DNA from: Woeseiaceae bacterium
Lineage (GTDB): Bacteria > Pseudomonadota > Gammaproteobacteria > Steroidobacterales > Woeseiaceae
Reading direction: 5' to 3'
Assembly: GCA_028280615.1 (NCBI GenBank)
Contig: JANQLK010000045.1
Coordinates: 1-64,000 of the forward strand
DNA: 64,000 nt
Position numbers and translations under genes: made by a program. Positions 9,601-16,243 of this stretch are shown piece after piece (position 1 is the stretch's first letter; the number at the start of each line of letters is the position of its first letter). The notes beneath the pieces are model-generated. The model was not told the DNA's origin. It worked only from the letters and a program-made list of their open reading frames with translations, and searched no databases.

Positions 9601-9750
9601 GTTGGCCGGGCCGATAGCTCGCCACTCGATGCTCCGCATGGCTTCGGCGGCATCCGCGGCCGGTGACTGCGCTTGAGCCAAGCTTCCTGAGGCGAGCGCA
9701 AACGCGGTCGCAATCACTGCAACGCGTGCGGGGCGATGAAGTCCGGGCAT
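6631..9750 (-). CDS. Large secreted BNR/Asp-box beta-propeller protein (sortilin/xyloglucanase-like)
   Basis: A 1039-residue protein with a signal peptide ending near QAQS. Roughly residues 35-710 carry about eleven Asp-box (S-x-D-x-G-x-T-W) motifs, such as RSDDAGDTWTQV, RTTDGGATWEKV, RSRDGGTTWEKL, RSDDRGETWRMV, RSKDRGDSWEVI and TRDDGETWTNV, predicting a tandem propeller like GH74 xyloglucanases or VPS10/sortilin domains. The C-terminal third has a beta-rich segment (ITVTIRDSAGETVRVLDEIE, a FlgD-like Ig motif) and an alpha-helical tail. Homologues are usually annotated as 'glycosyl hydrolase', often without proof. It starts divergently from the LacI regulator. An SD-like GGAGA precedes the ATG. 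Confidence 0.8.
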   Translation of the reverse strand: MPGLHRPARVAVIATAFALASGSLAQAQSPAADAAEAMRSIEWRAIGPANMGGRVTDIDGVPGDPSTFYVSGADGGVFRTTNGGVTFDELFTKQKSYSVGALALAPSDPNVIWLGSGEGDPRNSVSYGHGVYRSDDAGDTWTQVGLDKTERIKRIVVHPDDPDTALVCALGRQWGPNEERGVFRTTDGGATWEKVLYINEDTGCSDLDMEQANPRILYAGMWTFRRKPWRFDGGAGETALYRSRDGGTTWEKLDGEGMPTGPMARIGVSIAQSDPSVVYLMTETRDEGSLFRSDDRGETWRMVNDERNLNFRPFYYSDVHVDPSNPDHLYSLSGRLFKSTDGGVNFERIATDVHGDHQSFWIDPANGKRLLSGSDGGYQLSFDAGANWDLINNVELSQFYQLYVDGRDPYHVCGGLQDNGTWCGPSNSLREAGILKRDWVPIAYGDGYFGVPIPGDERYAYGTWQGGGIYLVDTETGSARSIHPYPKIVASAGDAIAEHRYRFNWDAGFSISPHDPETIYFGGNVVFRSKDRGDSWEVISDDLTNNDKSKQQSSGGVVYQDNTAAEFHNTILYIDESPVEKGVIWVGTDDGNLHITRDDGETWTNVSNRVRGLPEFAWISKIHASEHDAGTAFVTVDHHRSDDFLPYVFMTTDYGRSWQSLARGLPQDDYVKVVRQDPRNPDVLYAGMEHGVYVSLDRGKTWASIANNVPPVSVRDLRVHPRDGDLIIGTHGRGAWVLDDISPLQQWSDMDGSGVHLFPVRDATRWHMHGRLEAQGTRRYRAANPEYGAYVNLYVAEAPEEPITVTIRDSAGETVRVLDEIELEPGLNRIVWDLRHDAATAWADAPAEGWSSGDIHVLAAPGTYSAAVEIDGRTLQSSFAVKPDHRFDLSAQGYAAQSSATLALRDLLSEANVMVTNVDAAMRQLAELEMKLGENGDAEMARMIEAAMDEAKQVHALLTRPAPAMGYRDKPRLREEIRTLMRNIDNAVNAPTKPQMVRLAQLGDEKAEAQAAYDALMNGAVAEINARAKDMPQILITGM

Positions 9751-9783
9751 GACTATGTCTCCAAAGAGGGAAGGGGGTCTGGT

Positions 9784-9812
9784 TGTCTAACACATGTGTC
9801 TAAGACGTGCAA
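9784..9812 (-). promoter_or_regulatory. Weak promoter candidate with palindrome for the BNR gene
   Basis: Read leftward, TTGCAC (9807-9812) and TAGACA (9784-9789) are 17 nt apart. The spacer holds the perfect palindrome ACACATGTGT (9790-9799), flanked by a repeated GTCTAA (9785-9790 and 9798-9803). The -10 is poor, so this is a candidate regulatory site, not a secure promoter. Confidence 0.3.
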
Positions 9813-9946
9813 AAAGGTTAGTACTTGTTCGACATGCGAACACCGGCCAGGCGCGACATTGTCTGCCAGGTGCTTGCTCGAGGCCCTGTTATGAGCTGCC
9901 CCGTGACAGCCGTGCGATACGTCTTCACAGCCCGTAAACTCTCCCC

Positions 9947-10993
9947 ATGAAGCTGGCTAACCCGACATCGCGGGATATCGCCGAAATTGCGGGCGTGTCA
10001 CAGGCGACGGTATCGCGGGCGCTCAGAGACAGCCCGCTGGTTCGCAAGGAGACGCGAGAACGCATCCAGAAGATCGCCCGCGACCTGAACTATTTCGTCA
10101 ACCGCAACGCGGCCGGGCTCAGGACTCACCAGAGCAATACGATCGCGCTCCTGCTTTTCGATGAGACCGGCGGTACCGACGCGGAGATCAACCCGTTTTT
10201 CCTCTCGATGCTGGGCGACATCACGCGGTCGGCGGCGAATGCGGGCTATGACGTACTCGTTTCGCTGCAGCAGCTGCATGCGGACTGGCACATCGAGTAC
10301 CAGGCCAGCCACCGGGCCGACGGACTGATCCTGCTAGGGTATGGCGACTACCGGGAGTACCGGGAGAAGCTCGCGGCGCTGGCACGCGCCAACACCCGTT
10401 TCATCATCTGGGGACCGGCCGTCGACGATCAGCCGGGCCATTCCTTCGGCTGCGACAACCAGGACGGCGGATACCAGGCCACGCGGCACCTGATCTCGCT
10501 GGGACGCCGGGACATTGCGCTGATCGGGGCGCGGTCCGATGGCGCGCCCGAAATGGCCGATCGGTACGCGGGCTACCGAAAGGCGCACGACGAAGCCGGC
10601 CTCGCGATCAACCCGAAGCTGTTGCGGCGCGCCGATAACTCCGAGGACGTGGGATACGCGCAGGTTGGCGAACTCATCGACAGCGGCGAACGATTCGACG
10701 CCATCTTCGCGGTCACCGACCTGCTTGCGATCGGGGCGATGCGTGCGCTTAAGGATTCGGGCCGGACGGTGCCGGACGACGTCAGCGTCGTCGGCTTCGA
10801 TGACGTGCCGCTCGCAGCCTACGTTTCGCCTCCGCTGACGACGGTCCAGCAGAACACGAGGCTCGCCAGTGAAGCGCTCGTGGATGGCATTGTCGGGCTC
10901 ATCGAGGGCAAGCCGCCCGAGTCGGCGCTGATGGCGCCGAGGCTGGTCGTCAGGGACTCGTGCGGCGCATCCCGGGGACAGCGTCCTCGCTGA
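9947..10993 (+). CDS. LacI-family transcriptional regulator (probable alpha-glucan locus regulator)
   Basis: A 348-residue LacI/GalR regulator. The N-terminal helix-turn-helix is SRDIAEIAGVSQATVSRALR, with the hinge at about residues 50-60 (NAAGLRTHQSNTIALL). It is followed by a periplasmic-binding-protein-like effector domain (GCDNQDGGYQATRHLISLGR, DAIFAVTDLLAIGAMRAL, VSVVGFDDVPLAAYVSPPLT). The protein binds DNA as a dimer and responds to a sugar. It lies at the edge of a maltodextrin locus, and paired LacI-type operators are present at 19330-19362. Its 3' end overlaps the convergent amylase by 44 nt. Control of that locus is inference from position. Confidence 0.9.
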   Translation: MKLANPTSRDIAEIAGVSQATVSRALRDSPLVRKETRERIQKIARDLNYFVNRNAAGLRTHQSNTIALLLFDETGGTDAEINPFFLSMLGDITRSAANAGYDVLVSLQQLHADWHIEYQASHRADGLILLGYGDYREYREKLAALARANTRFIIWGPAVDDQPGHSFGCDNQDGGYQATRHLISLGRRDIALIGARSDGAPEMADRYAGYRKAHDEAGLAINPKLLRRADNSEDVGYAQVGELIDSGERFDAIFAVTDLLAIGAMRALKDSGRTVPDDVSVVGFDDVPLAAYVSPPLTTVQQNTRLASEALVDGIVGLIEGKPPESALMAPRLVVRDSCGASRGQRPR

Positions 10994-12620
10994 TGAATAC
11001 GCGCACGCCGTGCGCATCGATCGTGATCTCGATCTCCTCGCCGGCGGCCTGGCCACTGAACGCATCCTGCCACGTCCCTGAAGCGAACCAGGCCGCCGCG
11101 GGCACCGTGGCCGCGCGGTCGCTCTTGTTCAGAAGCACGAGTGCCGTTTCGCTGACGCCCTGACGGCGGTAGACGCGGTAGAACGCGGCGGTATCGTCCG
11201 CGAAGTCGAGATTCACCTGCGCGCCGCGCTGCAGCGCGACTGACCGTTTGCGCAGGTTCGCAATACGCGTCAGCGCGGCGTGTACGGGGTGGGAGCCCGC
11301 GGCTGCGATGCGTTCCTCGCCGAAGTAGTTCCGGTTGCCCGCGTGTTCGGCGGCGCCGGCGTTGAAAGCGATTTCGGAGCCGTAGTACACGACCGGGATG
11401 CCGCGCGACGTGAACAGCCAGTTGTGAGCGTCGATGAAGCCGTTGCTGTCGGCATCCATGCGCGGCATGTCGTGATTGTCGTAGAACGTCATGAGTTCAT
11501 ACGGATTTCGATACAGCCCGCTATCGAGGTGCAGGTAGTCGAGCAGCGCCGAGTACGGCGCGCCGCCCGCGAACACGGACTGCATCGCCGACTTGCCGGG
11601 GAAATCGAGCACGCTGATGCGGCCGTTCTCGTCCCGCGTGTAGCGGCTGATAGACGCCGGATCGTGATCGAAGGCTTCGCCGAACATGAACAGGCCCGGG
11701 AACTCCCCGCGCACCTCGTCGGCGAAGGCTTTCCAGAACGCGAACGGCATGTGCCGGATCGTGTCGATCCGGAGCGCCGCGGCGCCCTGTCCGAGCCACT
11801 TCGAATGCGCCGAGACGCAGTAGTCGAGCACGGCGGGGTTGTCGTAGTCCAGGTCGGCGAGCTGCGCGAGGTCGGGCTCGCGGCGATACATCGCGTGCAG
11901 CGGCTCGTTCGCGTCGAGCTCCGCCGGCGGCAGGTTCATGTGATCCGCGATGAGCGTGCCGTCCGCGTCGTAGAGTTCGCCGAAACCGGGCTGGTCCACG
12001 GGCATCGTGTAGGCCGGCGAGCCGTGATTGCAGACGATGTCGAGCACGAGCTTCAGTCCGTACTCCGCCTCGAGGCGCCGTGTCAGGTCCGCGAAGGCGA
12101 GGCCGTCAGATTCGAGATGCTCGTCGACTTCGAAGAAGTTGACGCCCCAGTAACCGTGGTAACCGCTCTTGCCACGGTCCGCGAAGCCGCCTTCACCGGG
12201 CCGTATGCCACCCGTGAACGCCTCGTCGGGATTGTCGGCGATCGGCGTTATCCAGACGGCCGTGAATCCCATATCGGCGATGTAGTCCGCGTTGTCGATC
12301 AGGCCTTTGAAGTCGCCGCCCAGGTAGCCGATATTGGCCGCACGCTCACCCTCGAGCTGGATCGGCCGGTCGAACGTGCGCCGGTCTTCGCTGCCGCCCT
12401 GTCCGACGTGGTTGTTGCCGGCGTCGCCGTCGACGAATCGATCGGTCAGGACGAAGTACACGGCCTCCGATGCGAACGGCTCCAGCGTTCCGTAGACCTC
12501 GTCCGAGGGACCGGTTGCGGCCGGCCCTGAAACCCGTGACTCCGCGGGCTCACGGTCCGTGCAGGCCGCGAACAAAAGGCACAGTGCGAGCGCCGCCCAC
12601 GGCGTAGCAGATCGGATCAT
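10950..12620 (-). CDS. GH13 alpha-amylase family lipoprotein
   Basis: A 556-residue protein with a lipoprotein signal (LALCLLFAAC, C20). All four GH13 regions are visible: region I VLDIVCNH, region II ALRIDTIRH with nucleophile D286, region III MFGEAFDHD with acid/base E315, and region IV FYDNHDMPRMD with transition-state D384. The enzyme hydrolyses alpha-1,4 (or alpha-1,6) glucosidic bonds, probably anchored to a membrane in the periplasm or on the surface. It is the last gene of a leftward operon. Its start overlaps the MFS stop by 4 nt (ATGA). Exact specificity (amylase, neopullulanase or cyclomaltodextrinase) cannot be fixed from these motifs. Confidence 0.92.
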   Translation of the reverse strand: MIRSATPWAALALCLLFAACTDREPAESRVSGPAATGPSDEVYGTLEPFASEAVYFVLTDRFVDGDAGNNHVGQGGSEDRRTFDRPIQLEGERAANIGYLGGDFKGLIDNADYIADMGFTAVWITPIADNPDEAFTGGIRPGEGGFADRGKSGYHGYWGVNFFEVDEHLESDGLAFADLTRRLEAEYGLKLVLDIVCNHGSPAYTMPVDQPGFGELYDADGTLIADHMNLPPAELDANEPLHAMYRREPDLAQLADLDYDNPAVLDYCVSAHSKWLGQGAAALRIDTIRHMPFAFWKAFADEVRGEFPGLFMFGEAFDHDPASISRYTRDENGRISVLDFPGKSAMQSVFAGGAPYSALLDYLHLDSGLYRNPYELMTFYDNHDMPRMDADSNGFIDAHNWLFTSRGIPVVYYGSEIAFNAGAAEHAGNRNYFGEERIAAAGSHPVHAALTRIANLRKRSVALQRGAQVNLDFADDTAAFYRVYRRQGVSETALVLLNKSDRAATVPAAAWFASGTWQDAFSGQAAGEEIEITIDAHGVRVFISEDAVPGMRRTSP

Positions 12621-14128
12621 TGCGGCTCGGCCTCCTTGTCGACGAGCAGCATCGCGAACCCGGAAATGATCATCAGCACGCCGCCGATCACGAGCCCGTA
12701 AATCGCCTGTCGGTCGAAGAACTCACGCAATATGAGTCCCAACACGCTGGCCGCGATGATCTGCGGTATCACGATAAAGAAATTGAAGATGCCCATGTAG
12801 ATGCCCATTTTGTGTGACGGCAGATTACTCGACAGCAGGGCATAGGGCAGGGACAGTATCGATGCCCAGGCAATACCGACGCCTATCATCGGCACCAGCA
12901 AGAGCTGCGGGTCGTCGACAAAGCGGAAGCTGATCAGGCTCAGTCCGCCAATGGTCAGGGCGACCAGGTGGCACAGCCGGCAGCCCAGGCGGCCGGCCGC
13001 AAAGGGGATCGCGATCGCGGCAAGCGCGGCGAAACCGTTATAGGCGCCGAACAGAACGCCGACCCAGTTGGCGCCGTCATTGTAGACATCGGAGCCGGTA
13101 TCGAACGCGCCGAAATGATGGCTGGTCACGGCCGCCGTGCTGTAGATCCACATGGCAAACAGCGCGAACCAGGAGAAGAACTGCACCACGGCGAGCTGGC
13201 GCATGACGCGCGGCATGTGGAACAGGTCGTGGACGATTTCGTAGACGCCGTTGTCGGTCTTGCCCGCGCGCCCCATGTAGCCGACGACCAGCTGCAGCAG
13301 CCCGAAGAAGACGGACCCGCCGGCGAGTATGTAGAGCTGCTGATCGAGGTCGTTGCCTGCAACCAGGAACCAGCCAACTGCGCCGACCACGACCCAGGCG
13401 ATACCGCCGCTCGTGTACTTCGACGCCGGCCTCGGCGTATCCGGTATCGCCGTGTGTACGGCCGGGCGCGCGGCATCGAACTCAGCCAGCTGCTCGGGTG
13501 AGTACTCGCGGGTCCGCAGGACGGTCCACATCACGGCCAGGAAAAACACGGCGCCGCCGATGTAGAACGACCATTTCACGGAATCGGGTATCTGTCCGGG
13601 CGCAGCAGAGTTGCTGACGTCGAACCATTCGGCCAGGATCCACGGCAGCATCGACGCGACGATCGCGCCCAGGCCGATGAAGAAACTCTGCAATGCGAAG
13701 CCCAGGGTCCGCTGGCTCTCGGGCAGCATATCGCCGACGAACGCGCGGAACGGCTCCATCGAGATGTTGATGCTGGCGTCCATGATCCAGAGCATGCCGG
13801 CCGCGACCCACAGCGCCGGTGAGTTCGGCATCACGAACAGCGCCAGCGAGGCACAGATGGCGCCGACAGCGAAATAGGGCCGGCGACGACCGAAGCGGTT
13901 CCAGGTTCGGTCGCTCATGTAGCCGATGATGGGCTGTACGAGCAGACCGGTTAAGGGCGCCGCGACCCACAGAATCGCGAGCTGGTCGACTTCGGCGCCG
14001 AGCGTCTGGAAGATGCGGCTGACGTTGGCGTTCTGCAGCGCAAACCCGAACTGGATGCCCAGGAAGCCGAAGCACATGTTCCAGATCTGCCAGAACGTCA
14101 GCGGGGGTTTCTTCTGCTTACTGCTCAC
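12617..14128 (-). CDS. MFS sugar transporter (SLC45/GPH-like, probable maltose/maltodextrin importer)
   Basis: A 503-residue inner-membrane protein with about twelve transmembrane segments. The loop GYMSDRTWNRFGRRRPYF is the signature of SLC45/sucrose-type and related glycoside-cation symporters. A second half begins around residue 260 after a charged loop. It overlaps both neighbours by 4 nt (GH97 upstream, GH13 downstream), so all three are translationally coupled. Its place between two alpha-glucosidase-type enzymes suggests uptake of maltose, glucose or short maltodextrins by cation symport. Confidence 0.88.
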   Translation of the reverse strand: MSSKQKKPPLTFWQIWNMCFGFLGIQFGFALQNANVSRIFQTLGAEVDQLAILWVAAPLTGLLVQPIIGYMSDRTWNRFGRRRPYFAVGAICASLALFVMPNSPALWVAAGMLWIMDASINISMEPFRAFVGDMLPESQRTLGFALQSFFIGLGAIVASMLPWILAEWFDVSNSAAPGQIPDSVKWSFYIGGAVFFLAVMWTVLRTREYSPEQLAEFDAARPAVHTAIPDTPRPASKYTSGGIAWVVVGAVGWFLVAGNDLDQQLYILAGGSVFFGLLQLVVGYMGRAGKTDNGVYEIVHDLFHMPRVMRQLAVVQFFSWFALFAMWIYSTAAVTSHHFGAFDTGSDVYNDGANWVGVLFGAYNGFAALAAIAIPFAAGRLGCRLCHLVALTIGGLSLISFRFVDDPQLLLVPMIGVGIAWASILSLPYALLSSNLPSHKMGIYMGIFNFFIVIPQIIAASVLGLILREFFDRQAIYGLVIGGVLMIISGFAMLLVDKEAEPQ

Positions 14129-16176
14129 TTGGCGGCCTCCATCCTGATCGCCATGCCGCCCGCAGCCGCCATGCCGATCGTCAGCGTATCGCCGTGGCGA
14201 ACGCTACGAGTCTCGATCTCGATCGAGTACGGATTGGAGTTCCAGTCCGCTTCGTCACCGTCTCGGTACACGGTCGCTGAGTATTCGAGACCGGGCGACA
14301 GGAAGTCGAGTTCGATCGTGATGCTGCGCGGATCCTCGTTCGTGACTGCGCCAAGGTACCAGTCCCGGCTGTCGCGCGCCTGCCGCGCGTACACGACGTA
14401 GTCGCCGACTTCGCCGGCAAGAGCAACGCTTTGTTCCCAGTCCGTCGGCACATCGACGATGAACTCAAAAGCGTCCGGACGCGCCTCGTAGTGCTGTGGC
14501 AGATCGGCGGCCATCTGGATCGGGCTGTAGATCGTCACGTACAGCGCCAGCTGGCGGGCGAGGGTGGACGGGATACGGTGAGACGGGTTCGATTCCCTCG
14601 GCGTCAGGTTGAAGATGCCGGGCGTGAAATCCATTGGCCCGCCGAGCAGCCGTGTGTACGGCAGCGTTGCCGCGTGCGCCGGCGGATTCGGCAGGCTCCA
14701 GCCGGCGTTGTACTCCATTCCCCGTGCGCCCTCGCGACTGATCCAGTTCGGGAACGTGCGCCTCAGGCCCGTCGCCTTGACCGGCTCGTGCGTGTTGATG
14801 CTGATGCGGCGCTTCGCCGCCTCGCGCAGCGTATATTCGAAATGCCGGACGGCCGCCTGGCCGTCGTGCCACTCGTGTTGTCGCTTCGCGTGTTCGTCGC
14901 TGCGTACGAGTTCGCCGCCCCCGGCGACGTAGCCGGTCTTCACCTGGCGAATGCCGTGCTGCTCGTACAGGTCGAAGGCCGCCGCCATCTGTTGCTCATA
15001 GTTGGACAGGTTGCCAAAGGTTTCGTGGTGGCCGACCAGCCTGACGCCGTGCTCGGCCGCGTGGCCTGCCACGGCCGCGAGGTCGAAGTCGGGATGCTCT
15101 TTGACGAAGCTCGCGGTATCCCCGTTGGCTGACCAGCTATCGTCCCAACCCACGTTCCAGCCCTCGACCAGCACGCCGTCGAAGCCGTGCCTGGCCGCGA
15201 AATCGATATAGCGCCTGGCGTTGGCCGTCGTTGCCCCGTGCGTGGGGCCGGTGCCCCAGCTGGCCGCGCCGACGTGCATGGCCCACCAGATGCCGACGTA
15301 CTTGCCCGGCTCGACCCACGACACGTCGCCAAGCAGGTTCGGCTCATTGAGATTCAGGATCAGGTCGGAATTCAGAAGGCCGGTAGCGGCTGACGCGATC
15401 TGCACGGTGCGCCAGGGCGTTTTGAAGGGTGCCTCGAGACTGACCGGTGCGCCCTGGCCGGCGGGCGCCAGGTCCGTCTTGAGCATGCCGCCGCCGCGAT
15501 TGTCGAGAACGAAGCCCGCGTAGTCGCGCAGCGCGGCTTCGTGAATGCTTACGTGTGAGCCGTCCTCGTAGCGCAGCGTCACGGGCGTGTGCGCGCGGGT
15601 TATCTCGCGCGCGGGCAGCTCGCGGTACAGAAGCTCGTATCGGTTCCAGCCGCGGCCCGGGATGAACCAGGCCGTCGCCTCGTTGGGAACGCGGAACTCG
15701 GTCAGTTCGTCCGCGATCGCGAGCTCGCGATAGGCGGGCTGCTCGGGAACTTCATAGCGGAAGCCAACGCCGTCGTCGAATACGCGAATGCGGAAAAAGA
15801 AGTGCCGGTCCGGCCCCGAGCTCGTCTTGATCCTGGCGAGCAGCTCCTCGTGCCGGTCGCGGACCAAGCGCCGTTCGCCCCACGGCTGCTCCCACGTTTC
15901 GTCGTGCGACCGATGCTCTGTCGAGTCGATGACCAGGCCGTCGCGCAGCGGGGCCGAATGCTCGAACTCGAGGCCGAGCGGGGAGTCGTCGATGATCGCG
16001 GCGCCGTCGCGTTTGACGCTGTAGACCAGGCCACCGTCGTCGTCCGTGCCGAGTTCGAAGACGATGCGCCCGTCCGGCGATGAAACCTCTGCCGCGCGCG
16101 CGCCGAGTGGTGCGAGCAGCAGCGCCAGCAGAAGCGCCTTCGGCGCTATCGATGGGACTCCTTTCGACTTCTGCAT
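14125..16176 (-). CDS. GH97 alpha-glucosidase (SusB-like), periplasmic
   Basis: A 683-residue protein with a signal peptide (LLLALLLAPLGARA). Family GH97 is shown by an N-terminal beta-sandwich (SSPDGRIVFELGTDDDGGLV), the central barrel segment YIDFAARHGFDGVLVEGWN, and the conserved INTHEPVKATGLRRTFPN and SREGARGMEYN motifs. These carry the glutamates used by the inverting, SusB-type branch. Retaining members (alpha-galactosidases) use an aspartate instead, so an inverting alpha-glucosidase is favoured. It would release glucose from oligosaccharides delivered by the adjacent TonB receptor. An intercistronic hairpin partly covers its upstream GGAGG. Confidence 0.88.
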   Translation of the reverse strand: MQKSKGVPSIAPKALLLALLLAPLGARAAEVSSPDGRIVFELGTDDDGGLVYSVKRDGAAIIDDSPLGLEFEHSAPLRDGLVIDSTEHRSHDETWEQPWGERRLVRDRHEELLARIKTSSGPDRHFFFRIRVFDDGVGFRYEVPEQPAYRELAIADELTEFRVPNEATAWFIPGRGWNRYELLYRELPAREITRAHTPVTLRYEDGSHVSIHEAALRDYAGFVLDNRGGGMLKTDLAPAGQGAPVSLEAPFKTPWRTVQIASAATGLLNSDLILNLNEPNLLGDVSWVEPGKYVGIWWAMHVGAASWGTGPTHGATTANARRYIDFAARHGFDGVLVEGWNVGWDDSWSANGDTASFVKEHPDFDLAAVAGHAAEHGVRLVGHHETFGNLSNYEQQMAAAFDLYEQHGIRQVKTGYVAGGGELVRSDEHAKRQHEWHDGQAAVRHFEYTLREAAKRRISINTHEPVKATGLRRTFPNWISREGARGMEYNAGWSLPNPPAHAATLPYTRLLGGPMDFTPGIFNLTPRESNPSHRIPSTLARQLALYVTIYSPIQMAADLPQHYEARPDAFEFIVDVPTDWEQSVALAGEVGDYVVYARQARDSRDWYLGAVTNEDPRSITIELDFLSPGLEYSATVYRDGDEADWNSNPYSIEIETRSVRHGDTLTIGMAAAGGMAIRMEAAK

Positions 16177-16180
16177 GTTG

Positions 16181-16219
16181 TCGTCGGGCCTCCAAACCCG
16201 CTGGCCAATGGCCCGACGA
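16181..16219 (-). promoter_or_regulatory. Intercistronic hairpin between TonB receptor and GH97 gene
   Basis: TCGTCGGGCC (16181-16190) and GGCCCGACGA (16210-16219) form a perfect 10-bp stem with a 19-nt loop in the short gap between the receptor stop and the GH97 start. The GGAGG ahead of GH97 (16189-16193 on the minus strand) lies at the loop/stem edge. Such a structure could set the expression ratio of receptor to downstream enzymes by processing, 3'-end protection or translation control. Confidence 0.5.
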
Positions 16220-16243
16220 TTTGTCCCGCGTGGCTCCTCGCGC

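Noticed and set aside
7681..9666. A 661-residue open frame on the plus strand, antisense to the BNR gene
   Set aside because: It mirrors the real gene in composition, lacks family motifs and a ribosome-binding site, and is a typical high-GC shadow frame.
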